Shown piece after piece: positions 51,812-61,553 of a stretch of DNA of 64,000 nucleotides (position 1 is the first letter of the stretch; every line of letters starts with the position of its first letter). Origin of the DNA: Chitinophaga rupis. GTDB taxonomy: Bacteria; Bacteroidota; Bacteroidia; Chitinophagales; Chitinophagaceae. The notes beneath the pieces are model-generated. The model was not told where the DNA came from. It saw only the letters and a program-made list of their open reading frames with translations, and did no database searches. The stretch covers positions 1 through 64,000 of the forward strand of contig NZ_FOBB01000006.1 in NCBI RefSeq assembly GCF_900109685.1, written 5' to 3'. Made by a program: the position numbers and the translations under genes.

Positions 51812-53404
51812 TCATCCTAAGGTAATCTCCCCTTCCACATTTACCTGTCTTAAAAAATATTCGTCGTGCGACACTACCAGCAGCGTGCCTTTATATTCAT
51901 TAATGGCATTGGTTAAGATCTCTATATTCTGGATGTCCAGGTTATTGGTGGGCTCATCTAAGATGATCATATCCGGGGCCTGGTTGCTGATGGTTAAGGC
52001 GCAAAGCATCAGGCGCATTTTTTCGCCGCCGCTTAGTGCGCTGCAGGGTTTATCCCAGTATTCTTTTGTAAACAAAAAACGGTTTAGGCGGGTCTTTACC
52101 TCATGCTCCTGCAGGGCGCCGGTATTAGCCTGCTGCGCCTGTTCGTATACGCTGAGGGTATTGTTGATCCCTGAATAGTCCTGATCAATATAAATGGCTT
52201 TAACGCCGGCCCTGTCCAGGGTTCCTGAGCGGGGTTGCAGCTCCCCTAAGATCATTTTTATTAAGGTGGTTTTGCCGGAGCCGTTAAGGCCTTTAATGGC
52301 TAAACGCTCACCGCTTTTTACCTGGAAGCTAAGGCCGGGTTGCCAAAGCTGCCTGCTGCCGTATCCGAAATTAATTTCCTTTGCAGTAACCAGGATCTTT
52401 CCCTTATGTAGGGCGGAATTGTCGAGGTCCATCTTCATTTTCTCTGTACCGGGCAGCTCTTTTCGCAGCTGATCCAGCTCCTGCGCAATGGTATCCACTT
52501 TCTCTGCATGAACGCCCTTTAACCGTGCCGTGCTTTTTTCCGCATTGTTCTTAAAGGTATTCATGGAAATGGTGGGCAGGCCTGCTTTTTCCTGTTTCTT
52601 TTTTCCGCGGGCATCCAGCTTTTGCTGCCGTTCCAGTGATTCCCTTTCTGTTTCTTTTGCCTTGCGCAGTGCTTTTTCTTTACTCTTGAGGTCCTGGTCC
52701 AGCGCATCCCGCTCTATCATTTTCTGTGCTGCGTAAAAATCATAATTACCGCCGTAAACTGTGATACCGCGCTTGCTGAGCTCATAAACGGTATGCAGGA
52801 GGTTTAATAAAGTTCTGTCGTGGCTTACTACTACCAGGGTGTTGTTAGTAGTTTGTATGTAGTTATAGAGAATGTTCCGGCTAAGGGTATCCAGGTGGTT
52901 GCTGGGCTCATCCAACAAAACTATTTCCGGGCGGTGGATCATAATACCTGCCAGGAAAACCCTTGTGTTTTGCCCGCCGCTAAGGGTTCCCATTTTTTGG
53001 GTAAGGGTCAGGCTGTCCAGCTTCCAGTGCATGAAGGCTTCTTTGCAGCGTTCTTCAATGGCCCAGTCATCATCCAGCAATGCCATGTTCTCAGCTGTTA
53101 CATGGCCATCCAGGATCTCTTTTAATGCCTGTAGCTTATGCTGCACCTGCAGGGCTTCTGCAATACTAAGATGGTTATACTGACCAAACAGCTGTGGTAA
53201 ATAATAAGGCTTGCCGGCTGCTTTTACCAGGCCGCCGGAGGGTTGCAGGTTGCCGGACAGGATCTTTAACAGGGTAGATTTTCCTGCGCCGTTATTGCCT
53301 ATTAATGCAATTTTATCGTGTTTGTTGATAACGAGATCTATACCAGTAAATAATAGATCCCGGTTGGGATGGGTGTAGGTAATACCCTGAAGCATCATCA
53401 TCAT
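51812..53404 (-). CDS. ABC-F family ATPase
   Basis: A 530-residue soluble protein with two ATP-binding cassettes and no membrane helices. Walker A1 is GNNGAGKST and signature 1 is LSGGQNTRVFLAGIM. The basic linker between cassettes (about 245-290) resembles the P-site tRNA interaction motif. Walker A2 is GLNGSGKTT and signature 2 is LSGGEKMRLMLCAL. ABC-F proteins act on the ribosome; some protect against antibiotics and others are housekeeping. The class cannot be decided here. Translation may begin at the first or a later ATG of the four at the start. Confidence 0.88.
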   Translation of the reverse strand: MMMMLQGITYTHPNRDLLFTGIDLVINKHDKIALIGNNGAGKSTLLKILSGNLQPSGGLVKAAGKPYYLPQLFGQYNHLSIAEALQVQHKLQALKEILDGHVTAENMALLDDDWAIEERCKEAFMHWKLDSLTLTQKMGTLSGGQNTRVFLAGIMIHRPEIVLLDEPSNHLDTLSRNILYNYIQTTNNTLVVVSHDRTLLNLLHTVYELSKRGITVYGGNYDFYAAQKMIERDALDQDLKSKEKALRKAKETERESLERQQKLDARGKKKQEKAGLPTISMNTFKNNAEKSTARLKGVHAEKVDTIAQELDQLRKELPGTEKMKMDLDNSALHKGKILVTAKEINFGYGSRQLWQPGLSFQVKSGERLAIKGLNGSGKTTLIKMILGELQPRSGTLDRAGVKAIYIDQDYSGINNTLSVYEQAQQANTGALQEHEVKTRLNRFLFTKEYWDKPCSALSGGEKMRLMLCALTISNQAPDMIILDEPTNNLDIQNIEILTNAINEYKGTLLVVSHDEYFLRQVNVEGEITLG

Positions 53405-53553
53405 TCCTTTCTTAAAAAGTAAATAATCACCAGGGCCATAGCGGCCGGCGCTGTTTATTTATTGAAAGAAAGTGAATCTCACATTAAGGTATTGTTTTGA
53501 TAAGAGCGGCAAAATTAATAAAAAAATGTATCAGACGGTTCAAAGAAACCTGC

Positions 53554-54627
53554 CTAAATTTCGAATTTAGCCTGCGCATTATTCTGCTGGCTTTTTTCCA
53601 GCAGGTATGGCGCCCTGTATTTTTCTATGAACTGTTTTTTAGCATCCCGGCAGGAAGATACTGCGCCGATGAATTTTAAAGTTCTTATATAATACCACGC
53701 AAAGTCTATTTGACCGGGTAAGAAACCGGAGCGGGCACTGGCGGGGTACAGATGATGGTTATTATGCCACTCACCTGCCACAATACCGGGCCACCACTGG
53801 TTAATGGATTTATCGTCTTCATTAAAATCAGTACCTACTACCTGCTTGTTCTCTCCTTTACCATGGCCTTCATAGTTAAAAGTCCTTACGCCTACTGCCC
53901 ATACAAAAGCGCCGGCAAATAAGGCTGCTACCAGGTAAAAGCCGCCGATCAGGTAAAACACCGTGAACCAGAAGATCCAGCTGGCAACCGTAGCAATCAC
54001 CGTTTTCAGCGGTGAGGCAACAGAGCCCCATTTTAAATACTGCTGGTAAGAATTGGCCTTTACACCTGTATGCTCCAGCATTTTTGCTGCGCGGGCGTAA
54101 TCCTCCTCACTCAGGTTCTTGGCAATGGGCTGGTGATTCACATCGGCCAGGAAGCAATATAAAAAGCCGCCTTCTGCATTGTACGGATCACCGGGCTTAT
54201 CAGATAATGAATGGTGTACATGATGCGACACTACATACAGCTCCTCCGGTATCATCTTAATCACCAGGTTGGCTGTTATAAACCGCCAGAACTTATTCCG
54301 GAAAGTGTAGGCCTGGTGCGTACAATAACGGTGGTACCAGATGGTGCCATGCGTGCCCATGAATACCATTCCATATACAAATGCTGCGGCCAGGTACCAT
54401 GGATTAAAATCATTTATTTCCATGGCAATGAAAATGAACAGGAAGGGCGCCAGCGACAGGGTACATAACCAGGAAAAAAATGGCATCCAGTTCTTGGCAG
54501 AGGCAAAAATATTGAGCCTGCTAAAGAATTGGGAAAAAATTTGTTTGGGAGTGGGTTTGTAAAAAGATCCCTGGTTGTCTTTCCAGCCATAATCAGGCGT
54601 CTCTAGTACATTTTCTATAAATGACAT
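53554..54627 (-). CDS. Acyl-CoA/acyl-lipid fatty acid desaturase
   Basis: It introduces a double bond into a fatty acyl chain with a di-iron centre. The 357-residue membrane protein has the three histidine boxes (HRYCTHQ near residue 110, VSHHVHHSLSD near 148, EWHNNHHLYPA near 283) and hydrophobic segments around them. It begins at the ATG at 54627 (MSFIENVLETPDYGW). A 19-residue longer frame from 54684 is unlikely. It resembles Delta9-type desaturases; position specificity is not predictable. It may help membrane fluidity, as the neighbouring KAS III-like gene also concerns acyl chains. Confidence 0.92.
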   Translation of the reverse strand: MSFIENVLETPDYGWKDNQGSFYKPTPKQIFSQFFSRLNIFASAKNWMPFFSWLCTLSLAPFLFIFIAMEINDFNPWYLAAAFVYGMVFMGTHGTIWYHRYCTHQAYTFRNKFWRFITANLVIKMIPEELYVVSHHVHHSLSDKPGDPYNAEGGFLYCFLADVNHQPIAKNLSEEDYARAAKMLEHTGVKANSYQQYLKWGSVASPLKTVIATVASWIFWFTVFYLIGGFYLVAALFAGAFVWAVGVRTFNYEGHGKGENKQVVGTDFNEDDKSINQWWPGIVAGEWHNNHHLYPASARSGFLPGQIDFAWYYIRTLKFIGAVSSCRDAKKQFIEKYRAPYLLEKSQQNNAQAKFEI

Positions 54628-55105
54628 ATATGGAATAGTTTTAATAAATTTTAATCCTTGACGGCTTTCTGGATCGTTAAACAAATTTTCCGGATGGATG
54701 CTGAAGTGTGAAAGCCGGCCCCTGAGACATTAGTCTTCGAAAGAAATTGCTATTGTAAATAGCATGTCCCTGACGGCCCTAAGGTGAGACGATGATCGTT
54801 ACCGTAACAGTTAAAAGTAAATCCAAGTGTTGTAGGTTGTTATCAAAAGAATCAGGCACGAATATATGAAATATATTGAAAATATTTTGTTAAAGTTAGA
54901 AATTGAAATACAGCAAGTTGTGCATTGCTATAAGATGCCTATATTTGCAACACTTATATTCCTCTTTTCACATACCTTAATTGCGGCATTTAATCTACGT
55001 GGAGATAAGATCATAAGCCTAAGCATGTAATAGCTTTCTTTGGCAGCTCATTTGTTGGGGAACAATATGATGGCTATTAATCAGCTAACCTGAACAGTAC
55101 AATCT
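54628..55105. other. 478-base gap between divergent desaturase and KAS III-like genes
   Basis: It holds the KAS III-like promoter (54917-54947) and a leader of about 150 bases. A small hairpin (GCTATT/AATAGC) lies near 54750-54766. No further gene is seen. No promoter match for the desaturase was found. Confidence 0.5.
54917..54947 (+). promoter_or_regulatory. Promoter of the KAS III-like gene
   Basis: GTTG (54917-54920), exactly 19 bases, then TATATTTG (54940-54947). The -7 box is perfect and the -33 box has one mismatch. Confidence 0.7.
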
Positions 55106-56185
55106 ATGCAACGCTCCATTATTACCGGCACAGGCGCCTATATCCCGTCTGTTATGAAAAAGAATGAAGAATTTGAATCAGAAAGTTTTTATACGGATAA
55201 ACATGAGCTGATCGAACAGCCATCACCACAGATCATCAGAAAGTTCCAGCAGATAACGGGTATCAACGAACGCCGTTATGCGGCGGATGGCATTAATGCC
55301 TCTGACATGGCTACCCATGCCGGCCGGCTGGCTATTGAAGAAAGCGGTATTGAACCGGAATCACTTGACCAGATCATTGTAGCGCATAACTATGGTGATA
55401 TTAACAGTGGTACATCGCAAACGGATGCGGTTCCTTCGTTAGCATCCAGGATAAAACATAATCTTGGCATCCGCAACCCTAACTGTATTGCTTATGATCT
55501 TTTATTCGGCTGCCCGGGCTGGCTGCAGGGGGTAATACAGGCCGACATTTACCTCCGGGCCGGCGCAGCAAAAAAGTGCCTGGTAATTGGTACGGAAACC
55601 CTTTCCCGGTTAATAGACCGGTACGACCGCGACAGCATGATCTTTTCCGACGGGGCGGGCGCCTGCGTTCTTGAACTCCAGGAAACAGGCAATGCCGGCG
55701 CCGGCATACTGTCTGCCAGCAGCCGGTCGGACTGTTTTGAGGAACTGGAGTATATTAATTTTGGCCACTCCTACTTCCCGGATGCGGATAGCCATACCCG
55801 TTATATTAAAATGAAAGGCCGCAAAGTATATGAGTATGCGCTGCGGCATGTGCCGGAAGCCATGAAGGACTGCCTGGACAAAAGCGGTGTACCGATCAGC
55901 GGGTTGAAGAAAATATTCATCCACCAGGCCAATGAAAAAATGGACGAGGCTATTGTAAAGGCTTTTTATGGGCTGTATGCCATAGAACAGGTTCCGGAAT
56001 ACATTATGCCTATGTGTATTCAATGGCTGGGCAATAGTTCCGTAGCCACCATTCCCACCTTATATGACCTGGTGCGCAAGGGCCAGTTAGACCACCATAC
56101 GTTAAATACAGGAGATGTAGTATTGTTTGCGTCCGTTGGCGCCGGGATGAATATTAATGCAGTTTGTTACCGGTATGCGGCATAG
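55106..56185 (+). CDS. 3-oxoacyl-ACP synthase III family protein
   Basis: This 359-residue thiolase-fold enzyme carries the complete Cys-His-Asn triad: LLFGCPGWLQG (Cys near residue 136), KIFIHQANEKM (His near 271) and QWLGNSSVATIPT (Asn near 313). It should condense an acyl-CoA or acyl-ACP starter with malonyl-ACP. The sequence differs from housekeeping FabH in loops, and a separate fabH probably exists, so a specialised lipid or secondary-metabolite role is possible. No polyketide genes are adjacent. It has its own promoter. Confidence 0.9.
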   Translation: MQRSIITGTGAYIPSVMKKNEEFESESFYTDKHELIEQPSPQIIRKFQQITGINERRYAADGINASDMATHAGRLAIEESGIEPESLDQIIVAHNYGDINSGTSQTDAVPSLASRIKHNLGIRNPNCIAYDLLFGCPGWLQGVIQADIYLRAGAAKKCLVIGTETLSRLIDRYDRDSMIFSDGAGACVLELQETGNAGAGILSASSRSDCFEELEYINFGHSYFPDADSHTRYIKMKGRKVYEYALRHVPEAMKDCLDKSGVPISGLKKIFIHQANEKMDEAIVKAFYGLYAIEQVPEYIMPMCIQWLGNSSVATIPTLYDLVRKGQLDHHTLNTGDVVLFASVGAGMNINAVCYRYAA

Positions 56186-56190
56186 AGGGG

Positions 56191-56565
56191 TTAATAAAAG
56201 AACTGCTCTGATATGATCTGGCCATCTTTCACTTCATAGAGCATGATCTCGTTAATCTGTATCCTGCCATATCCCTGTACGGTAATATCCATTTCCCTTC
56301 CAACGGCAAAATGATTGCCGCCCACAACCGGTGCGGTTGTAGAAGCGCTATGAACTGCTTCGATCTGTTTCACAAAGTCTTCACCTTTTTTGCGAACGTC
56401 TGCCTTACCTTCTGCATACCCAAAGTATGGAGAGTCTGCAGGATCTGTGCTGGTAACATTTTCCGTGAAAAACTCATCCTGGATCTCAAACCATTTTTCC
56501 TGCTGCGCCAGTTCATGGAACCGCGCTGCAACTTCCTGTGTTGTTAGTGTTTTTGTGTTTTGCAT
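56191..56565 (-). CDS. SnoaL-like nuclear-transport-factor-2-fold protein
   Basis: A 124-residue small alpha+beta barrel protein (VAARFHELAQQEKWFEIQDE, then VKQIEAVHSASTTAPVVGGN and INEIMLYEVKDGQIISEQFF) matching the SnoaL-like pattern. Such proteins bind hydrophobic ligands or act as cyclases or isomerases; no substrate can be told. It lies 30 bases behind the SRPBCC gene on the same strand and 5 bases from the convergent KAS III-like stop. Confidence 0.85.
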   Translation of the reverse strand: MQNTKTLTTQEVAARFHELAQQEKWFEIQDEFFTENVTSTDPADSPYFGYAEGKADVRKKGEDFVKQIEAVHSASTTAPVVGGNHFAVGREMDITVQGYGRIQINEIMLYEVKDGQIISEQFFY

Positions 56566-56595
56566 TGTTATTGTTTTTTGTGTAATTGATGATGA

Positions 56596-57006
56596 TTAAG
56601 CAGGTTGTCCTGTTCCGGTTTCGCAATAAGATTTTAAGCTTTTCAAAAATAAAGCCCAGTCATAATTACAGGCAGCAAATGTGTCTGTAGCTGCTTTCCA
56701 GTTTCCATGAGTAAACCGTAACAATGTTTTCCCGTTCTTTTCTTCCAGGTCGAAAGAGATGCTGGTACCAATCCATTCCTCAATTGAATTGATGCATTCC
56801 CATGCGGTCCTTTTGTTGGGGATAAGGTCAGTTACCTTCATTTCGTTATAGTATTGTCCGAAGATGAAGATATTCACAAACCCCGGTTCCGGTTTGGCGG
56901 TTGTTTGCTTACACCACCATGCTTCAAGACCTTCCTGTGTGGTAACTGCTTCGTAAATTTTTTCGGGTGTAGCTTTGATCACTACGTTATGCCTGATGTC
57001 TGCCAT
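56596..57006 (-). CDS. SRPBCC (AHSA1-like) protein
   Basis: This 136-residue protein begins ADIRHNVVIKATPEKIYEAV, followed by TQEGLEAWWCKQT and, at the end, ALFLKSLKSYCETG, the AHSA1-like START-fold pattern. It is probably co-transcribed with the SnoaL-like gene. Divergent from an AraC regulator gene 164 bases away, which may control it (inference). Confidence 0.87.
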   Translation of the reverse strand: MADIRHNVVIKATPEKIYEAVTTQEGLEAWWCKQTTAKPEPGFVNIFIFGQYYNEMKVTDLIPNKRTAWECINSIEEWIGTSISFDLEEKNGKTLLRFTHGNWKAATDTFAACNYDWALFLKSLKSYCETGTGQPA

Positions 57007-57170
57007 AGTTTTAATGTTTATGCAACAAAACTACTGTCTAAATATTACTTCAAGGATGTACCATTTAGACAATTTGGGGGATGGATTTGGACAGTACCAT
57101 TTCATCTTATCGAGCAGGCGGTTTATAACGGGATCAGGAAAGGTTCGCTGAAATGGTTTAATTTTCAGGT

Positions 57171-58061
57171 ATGATCTACACTGCAGAAACTACTATTCCA
57201 AAATATGCTTTGGAGCCGGATAGCGCTACGGGGAACAAGTTTTTCCGTATCAATAAAAACGACAGTGTACTGCATTACCGGCGTTCCGACTTCCTGGTGC
57301 CACACCGGAAAGACTATTACTTTTTTGCTTTTGTAAAAAAGGGCAGCAGCCGGCACTGGATAGACATGACCCCTTATACCTTAAAGGATAATACCTTTTA
57401 CTTTACGGTGCCTTACCAGGTACATTTGAAGGAGGAAACTGCGGCCCTCACAGGTATTACGCTCAGCTTTACCCGGGATTTCCTGGCTATGGATGAAAAC
57501 GACTTCCTTAAAAATCTGCCTATTATCCAGAACCCTTATAACGGCCATGAGCTGAACCTGAATGAGCAGGACCTGGCTTTTGTAGAGGATATACTGGAAA
57601 AGATCCATGCTGAATACCACGCCAAACACGACTGGCAGCATACTATGCTGCTCAGCTATACCAAAGTGCTGCTGATCTATTTAAGCCGCCTGTATATGGA
57701 GCAGTTCAGCGAGGTAAACCAGTTCCCGGAGCGGCTGCTGCTGAAGAAATATCTTTCACATATAGAAGACTCTTATATCCGCCTGCATGAAGTAGCCGCC
57801 TATGCGCAACTAATGAACATTTCTGCCGGGCATTTAAGTGAAGTGGTAAAGGAGCAAAGCGGCAAACCTGCTATTGTACATATTCATGAACGTTTAATAC
57901 TGGAAGCCAAACGGCTGCTGTACCATACCGATCAGTCTATTAAAGAGATTGCCTTTAAGCTGGGGTTTGAAGAGGCGTCTTACTTCAATAAATTCTTTAA
58001 AAGGCTTACCCAGCAAACTCCGTTGCAGTACCGGAGCGCCATCCGTGAAATTTACCATTGA
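57171..58061 (+). CDS. AraC-family transcriptional regulator
   Basis: A 296-residue regulator with an N-terminal ligand/dimer domain (FLVPHRKDYYFFAFVKKG, HRKDY type) and a C-terminal double HTH (MNISAGHLSEVVKEQSGKPA and IAFKLGFEEASYFNKFFKR), the signature of Bacteroidota AraC proteins. It may regulate the downstream SDR gene (150 bases, same strand) or the divergent SRPBCC/SnoaL pair. Confidence 0.93.
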   Translation: MIYTAETTIPKYALEPDSATGNKFFRINKNDSVLHYRRSDFLVPHRKDYYFFAFVKKGSSRHWIDMTPYTLKDNTFYFTVPYQVHLKEETAALTGITLSFTRDFLAMDENDFLKNLPIIQNPYNGHELNLNEQDLAFVEDILEKIHAEYHAKHDWQHTMLLSYTKVLLIYLSRLYMEQFSEVNQFPERLLLKKYLSHIEDSYIRLHEVAAYAQLMNISAGHLSEVVKEQSGKPAIVHIHERLILEAKRLLYHTDQSIKEIAFKLGFEEASYFNKFFKRLTQQTPLQYRSAIREIYH

Positions 58062-58211
58062 AACCATTTGAAGTGCAGTTTTGCCATTACCGGCAGGAAT
58101 AACTTTGCCTTGTAAATAAGACATATGAAACCGAGCATGAGACATTTTCTCACACAGGGGCATGTTAATGCGAGGTTCGATCTGACCCATAAAAAAATCA
58201 AATATTAACAG

Positions 58212-58949
58212 ATGAAAACAGCACTTATAACAGGCGCAAACAAAAGCATTGGTTTTGAAACTGCCAGACAATTAGCTGCACAGGGTTATTTTATTTTCCT
58301 GGGCAGCAGGGATCTTAAAAATGGAGAGCAGGCCGTGGCCCGGCTGAAAGCCGAAGGCTTTGACCAGCTCACACTTATTCAGCTAAACGTAGCTGATCCG
58401 GCATCAGTAAAAGCGGCCCGGGAGCAGGTGGGAAAACAAACCGCTTCACTGGACCTGCTGATCAATAACGCCGGTATTAGCGGCGGCTTTCCGCAAACAC
58501 CTTCTACAACGGAGGTAGCCACCATCCGCGAAGTTTTTGACACCAACTTTTTTGGCGCCATTAACGTTACACAGGTTTTCCTTGACCTGCTGAAAAAATC
58601 CCCTGCCCCGCGTATCGTAAATGTAACATCCGGGTTGGGATCGCTTACCTTACACAGTGACCCCAGCTGGAAATATTATGAGATAAAAGGCGCGGCTTAT
58701 GGTCCTTCCAAAACGGCGCTGAACGCGTATACCGTTGCCCTGGCTTATGAGCTGCGCGATACTGCCTTCAAAGTAAATGCAGTGGACCCAGGGCATACGG
58801 GTACTGATTTTAATAATCACCGCGGCCCTGGCAGCGTGGAGGACGCTGCAAAGATCATTGTTAAATATGCATCGATCGATGCGGACGGCCCTACCGGGAA
58901 ATACTTCAGCAATGATATGGATGGTGACGGGGATGAAAGCCCCTGGTGA
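58212..58949 (+). CDS. Short-chain dehydrogenase/reductase
   Basis: A 245-residue SDR with the NAD(P) motif TGANKSIGFETA near residue 8, NNAGIS near 88, catalytic Ser in VTSGLGSL near 140 and YGPSKTALNAY (Tyr and Lys). It begins MKTALITGANKSIGF. The substrate is unknown. The stop codon directly abuts the stop of the convergent xth gene. Confidence 0.92.
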   Translation: MKTALITGANKSIGFETARQLAAQGYFIFLGSRDLKNGEQAVARLKAEGFDQLTLIQLNVADPASVKAAREQVGKQTASLDLLINNAGISGGFPQTPSTTEVATIREVFDTNFFGAINVTQVFLDLLKKSPAPRIVNVTSGLGSLTLHSDPSWKYYEIKGAAYGPSKTALNAYTVALAYELRDTAFKVNAVDPGHTGTDFNNHRGPGSVEDAAKIIVKYASIDADGPTGKYFSNDMDGDGDESPW

Positions 58950-59723
58950 TCACTTATCCAGCTGGATCCACACCGGCGCATGATCGCTTGATTTTTCCCA
59001 GCCGCGTACCTCCTTATCAACACCGGCGGCCTTCAGGCGCTTTTCCAGGTGCGGGCTTAGCAGGAAATGATCAATACGCAAACCGGCATTACGGGTATAG
59101 GCCTGGCGGAAATAATCCCAGAAGGTGTAGATCTTTTCACCGGGATGCAGGGTGCGTATAGCATCGGTCCAGCCCTGCGCTACCAGGTTTTTAAATGCAT
59201 CACGCACTTCCGGCAGGAACAGGGCATCATTTACCCAGCTTTCAGGCTTATACACATCCAGCTCAGTAGGCATTACATTATAATCGCCTACCAATACTAC
59301 CGGTATATCCTGCGCCAGCAGGTCCTTTGCATGTGCATGCAGGCGTTTGAACCAGCTCAGCTTATAGTCGAACTTCGGGCCTGGCGCAGGGTTGCCGTTA
59401 GGTAAGTACAAACAGCCTATTAAGATGCCGTTGACAGTGGCTTCTATATAACGGCTATTTACATCGTCCGGATCGCCGGGCAGCGCCCGCCGCAGCTCCT
59501 GGGGCTTTCCTATTTTTGAGAGGATGGCTACACCGTTCCAGCTTTTTTGTCCGTGCCAGATGGCTTCATAACCAGCGTCTGTAATAGCCTGCTCCGGGAA
59601 TTTTTCCGGGGGCGCTTTCAGCTCCTGCAAACAGGCCACATCGGGCGCGGTTTCTTTTAACCAGCGCAGCAGAACAGGTAAGCGGCCATTGACACCATTA
59701 ACGTTATAGGTAGCTATTTTCAT
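58950..59723 (-). CDS. xth: Exodeoxyribonuclease III
   Basis: An AP endonuclease and 3'-5' exonuclease of base-excision repair. The 257-residue protein begins MKIATYNVNGVNGRLP, with metal-binding Glu in CLQELKAPPEKFP, catalytic Asp/Asn in VLVGDYNVMPTELD and the C-terminal His in SSDHAPVWIQL. Length matches the short XthA form. It ends on the base next to the SDR stop. Confidence 0.95.
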   Translation of the reverse strand: MKIATYNVNGVNGRLPVLLRWLKETAPDVACLQELKAPPEKFPEQAITDAGYEAIWHGQKSWNGVAILSKIGKPQELRRALPGDPDDVNSRYIEATVNGILIGCLYLPNGNPAPGPKFDYKLSWFKRLHAHAKDLLAQDIPVVLVGDYNVMPTELDVYKPESWVNDALFLPEVRDAFKNLVAQGWTDAIRTLHPGEKIYTFWDYFRQAYTRNAGLRIDHFLLSPHLEKRLKAAGVDKEVRGWEKSSDHAPVWIQLDK

Positions 59724-59778
59724 GATGATGAGTGATGGGATTTATGTGGATCAGTATTTCGAATTTCGTGCCATTAGG

Positions 59779-60216
59779 TTATAACATTATCGCCTTTCCT
59801 TCCACCGGTTCCGATAATACGCCATACGTGACCGTTTCCCCGTACGCTCCAAATTGATCCAGGATCACATCCAGCTCTGCCCTTGTGCTTACCGTTACAC
59901 TTACAAAGAAGCAATACTCCCCGGTTACCCGCACTATATCTGTTATACCCGCTATTTTTTCTGTTGCTTTTAAAAATGTATCTGTGTGGGCGTGCGGCAG
60001 CTTTACGCCTATCAATGCTTTTTCTGTGTATTGCAAACTCCGGAAATCAATATGGGTACCAAAACCTTTGATGATGCCTGCTTCTTCCATCCGTTTTATT
60101 CTTTCGCCCACAGCAGGCGCGGTAAGGCCTATACGGCGGCCCAGCTCCGCGTTGCTGATACGTGCGTTCTGCTGCAGTTCATTCAATATGGCTTTATGTA
60201 ATTCATCGAGCTGCAT
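59779..60216 (-). CDS. Lrp/AsnC-family transcriptional regulator
   Basis: A 145-residue regulator with an N-terminal HTH (LDELHKAILNELQQNARI, then GRRIGLTAPAVGERIKRME) and a C-terminal RAM ligand-binding domain (ALIGVKLPHAHTDTF, YCFFVSVTVSTRAEL). It starts at the ATG at 60216; a 32-residue longer frame from 60312 would overlap the start of the divergent transporter gene. It probably controls the divergently oriented EamA transporter gene 86 bases away, a common pairing for amino-acid exporters. Confidence 0.92.
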   Translation of the reverse strand: MQLDELHKAILNELQQNARISNAELGRRIGLTAPAVGERIKRMEEAGIIKGFGTHIDFRSLQYTEKALIGVKLPHAHTDTFLKATEKIAGITDIVRVTGEYCFFVSVTVSTRAELDVILDQFGAYGETVTYGVLSEPVEGKAIML

Positions 60217-60302
60217 ATAAATTCTTTCGGTTTGTAAGTTTGGCGAAGATATTCTTTTGAATCGAAAGCGGCCTTCCGCCCTGCCGGTATTTACTTTGTA
60301 CC

Positions 60303-61169
60303 ATGAAAACACTCACGGCTGTGAACACGGCTAACCGTTCTTTCCTGCTGGCTATTTTAGCCATCTGCTTTTTAGCCAGCGGCGGGATTTTTGTCAGGCT
60401 CAGTACCTTACCTCCTATTCATACCGGCTTTTACCGGGTATTGTTCTCCGTTTTTCTCCTGTACCCGTTTGTTAAAAGTAAATTACGGCAATTGGATGTA
60501 AAAACGATGGCCACTATTATTATAGCAGGGGTATTCCTGGCGCTGGACCTCATACTCTGGAACATCTCCTTTCACCTGACCTCTGTAGCTAATGCCAACC
60601 TGTTTGCCAATTTAGTGCCTTTTACCATGATACCGGTGGCGTATTTTGTTTTTAAAGAGCGTTTGCAGCCCCGGTTCTTTTTGGGTGTGGCCATTACTTT
60701 AGCGGGGATCTTTTTGCTGGTGTCAGGTAAAATAAATCCCACGTTCAGCAATTACAAAGGCGATCTGCTGGCGTTTGCCACTTCTGTTTTTTATGCGCTG
60801 TTCCTGCTAACGGTGTATACTATACGGGATAAGGTGGATGCGCTGACCATTATGTTTATAAGCGCGTTCGGATCTCTGCCGGTATTGTTTGGGGCGATGG
60901 TTTGGCGGGAGGGTTTTTATGTACCACAGACGTTTACGGACCTGTATCCGCTGATCTGTTTAGCGGTGCTTTCCCAGATCCTTGGGCAGGGGTTGCTGAG
61001 TTATTGCATGGGTAAGCTGCCGGTAGCGGTGGCTTCAGTGGTGGTGCTCACGCAGCCGCTGATTGCGGCGGTGTATGCCTATGTACTGTTTCACGAGCGG
61101 CTGTCATTCGGGGAAATGGCCGGTATGCTGGTGGCTTTAACGGGGATATTTTTTGCGAAGAAGCCGTGA
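60303..61169 (+). CDS. EamA-family (DMT) transporter
   Basis: A 288-residue inner-membrane protein with ten hydrophobic helices in two EamA repeats (first about 12-145, second about 158-285, with FYALFLLTVYTIRDKVDALT at the start of the second). DMT members often export amino acids or metabolites. The divergent Lrp-type regulator suggests an amino-acid-related substrate; this is inference. Confidence 0.9.
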   Translation: MKTLTAVNTANRSFLLAILAICFLASGGIFVRLSTLPPIHTGFYRVLFSVFLLYPFVKSKLRQLDVKTMATIIIAGVFLALDLILWNISFHLTSVANANLFANLVPFTMIPVAYFVFKERLQPRFFLGVAITLAGIFLLVSGKINPTFSNYKGDLLAFATSVFYALFLLTVYTIRDKVDALTIMFISAFGSLPVLFGAMVWREGFYVPQTFTDLYPLICLAVLSQILGQGLLSYCMGKLPVAVASVVVLTQPLIAAVYAYVLFHERLSFGEMAGMLVALTGIFFAKKP

Positions 61170-61191
61170 CGCCGGCTTCCGTAAACATTTA

Positions 61192-61551
61192 TCAATGAGC
61201 ACGTGTAACACTGCGCTTATGTTTGGTTATAGCTTCGTGCATTTCACTCCCTAACTCCGTCATAGCCATCAAAACAGGGATAACTGTTTGACCGATCCCG
61301 CTTAGCTCATATTCAACACGTGGCGGCTTCTCGTTATAACTATGCCGGATGATCAATCCATCCTCCTCTAACTCCTTCAGCTGTTCGGCTAAGATCTTAC
61401 GTGATATATCCGGTATTTGTACCGCCAGCTTTCCAAACCGGACAGCTCCATTTACCAGCCTTCCCAGGATAATGGGTTTCCACTTTCCACCAATATAGGT
61501 CATCGTGTGAACAATCGGGCAGGTGGATGTATGTGCCTTGAACTTCTTCAT
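61192..61551 (-). CDS. HxlR-family transcriptional regulator
   Basis: A 119-residue winged-helix regulator (TMTYIGGKWKPIILGRLVNG, then QIPDISRKILAEQLKELEED and YELSGIGQTVIPVLMAM), the HxlR pattern with a cysteine near residue 11 (STCPIVHTM) that may sense redox or aldehydes. It is divergent from an SDR gene, and two palindromes lie right before its start (61554-61601). Autoregulation and control of the SDR gene are likely. Confidence 0.93.
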   Translation of the reverse strand: MKKFKAHTSTCPIVHTMTYIGGKWKPIILGRLVNGAVRFGKLAVQIPDISRKILAEQLKELEEDGLIIRHSYNEKPPRVEYELSGIGQTVIPVLMAMTELGSEMHEAITKHKRSVTRAH

Positions 61552-61553
61552 TG

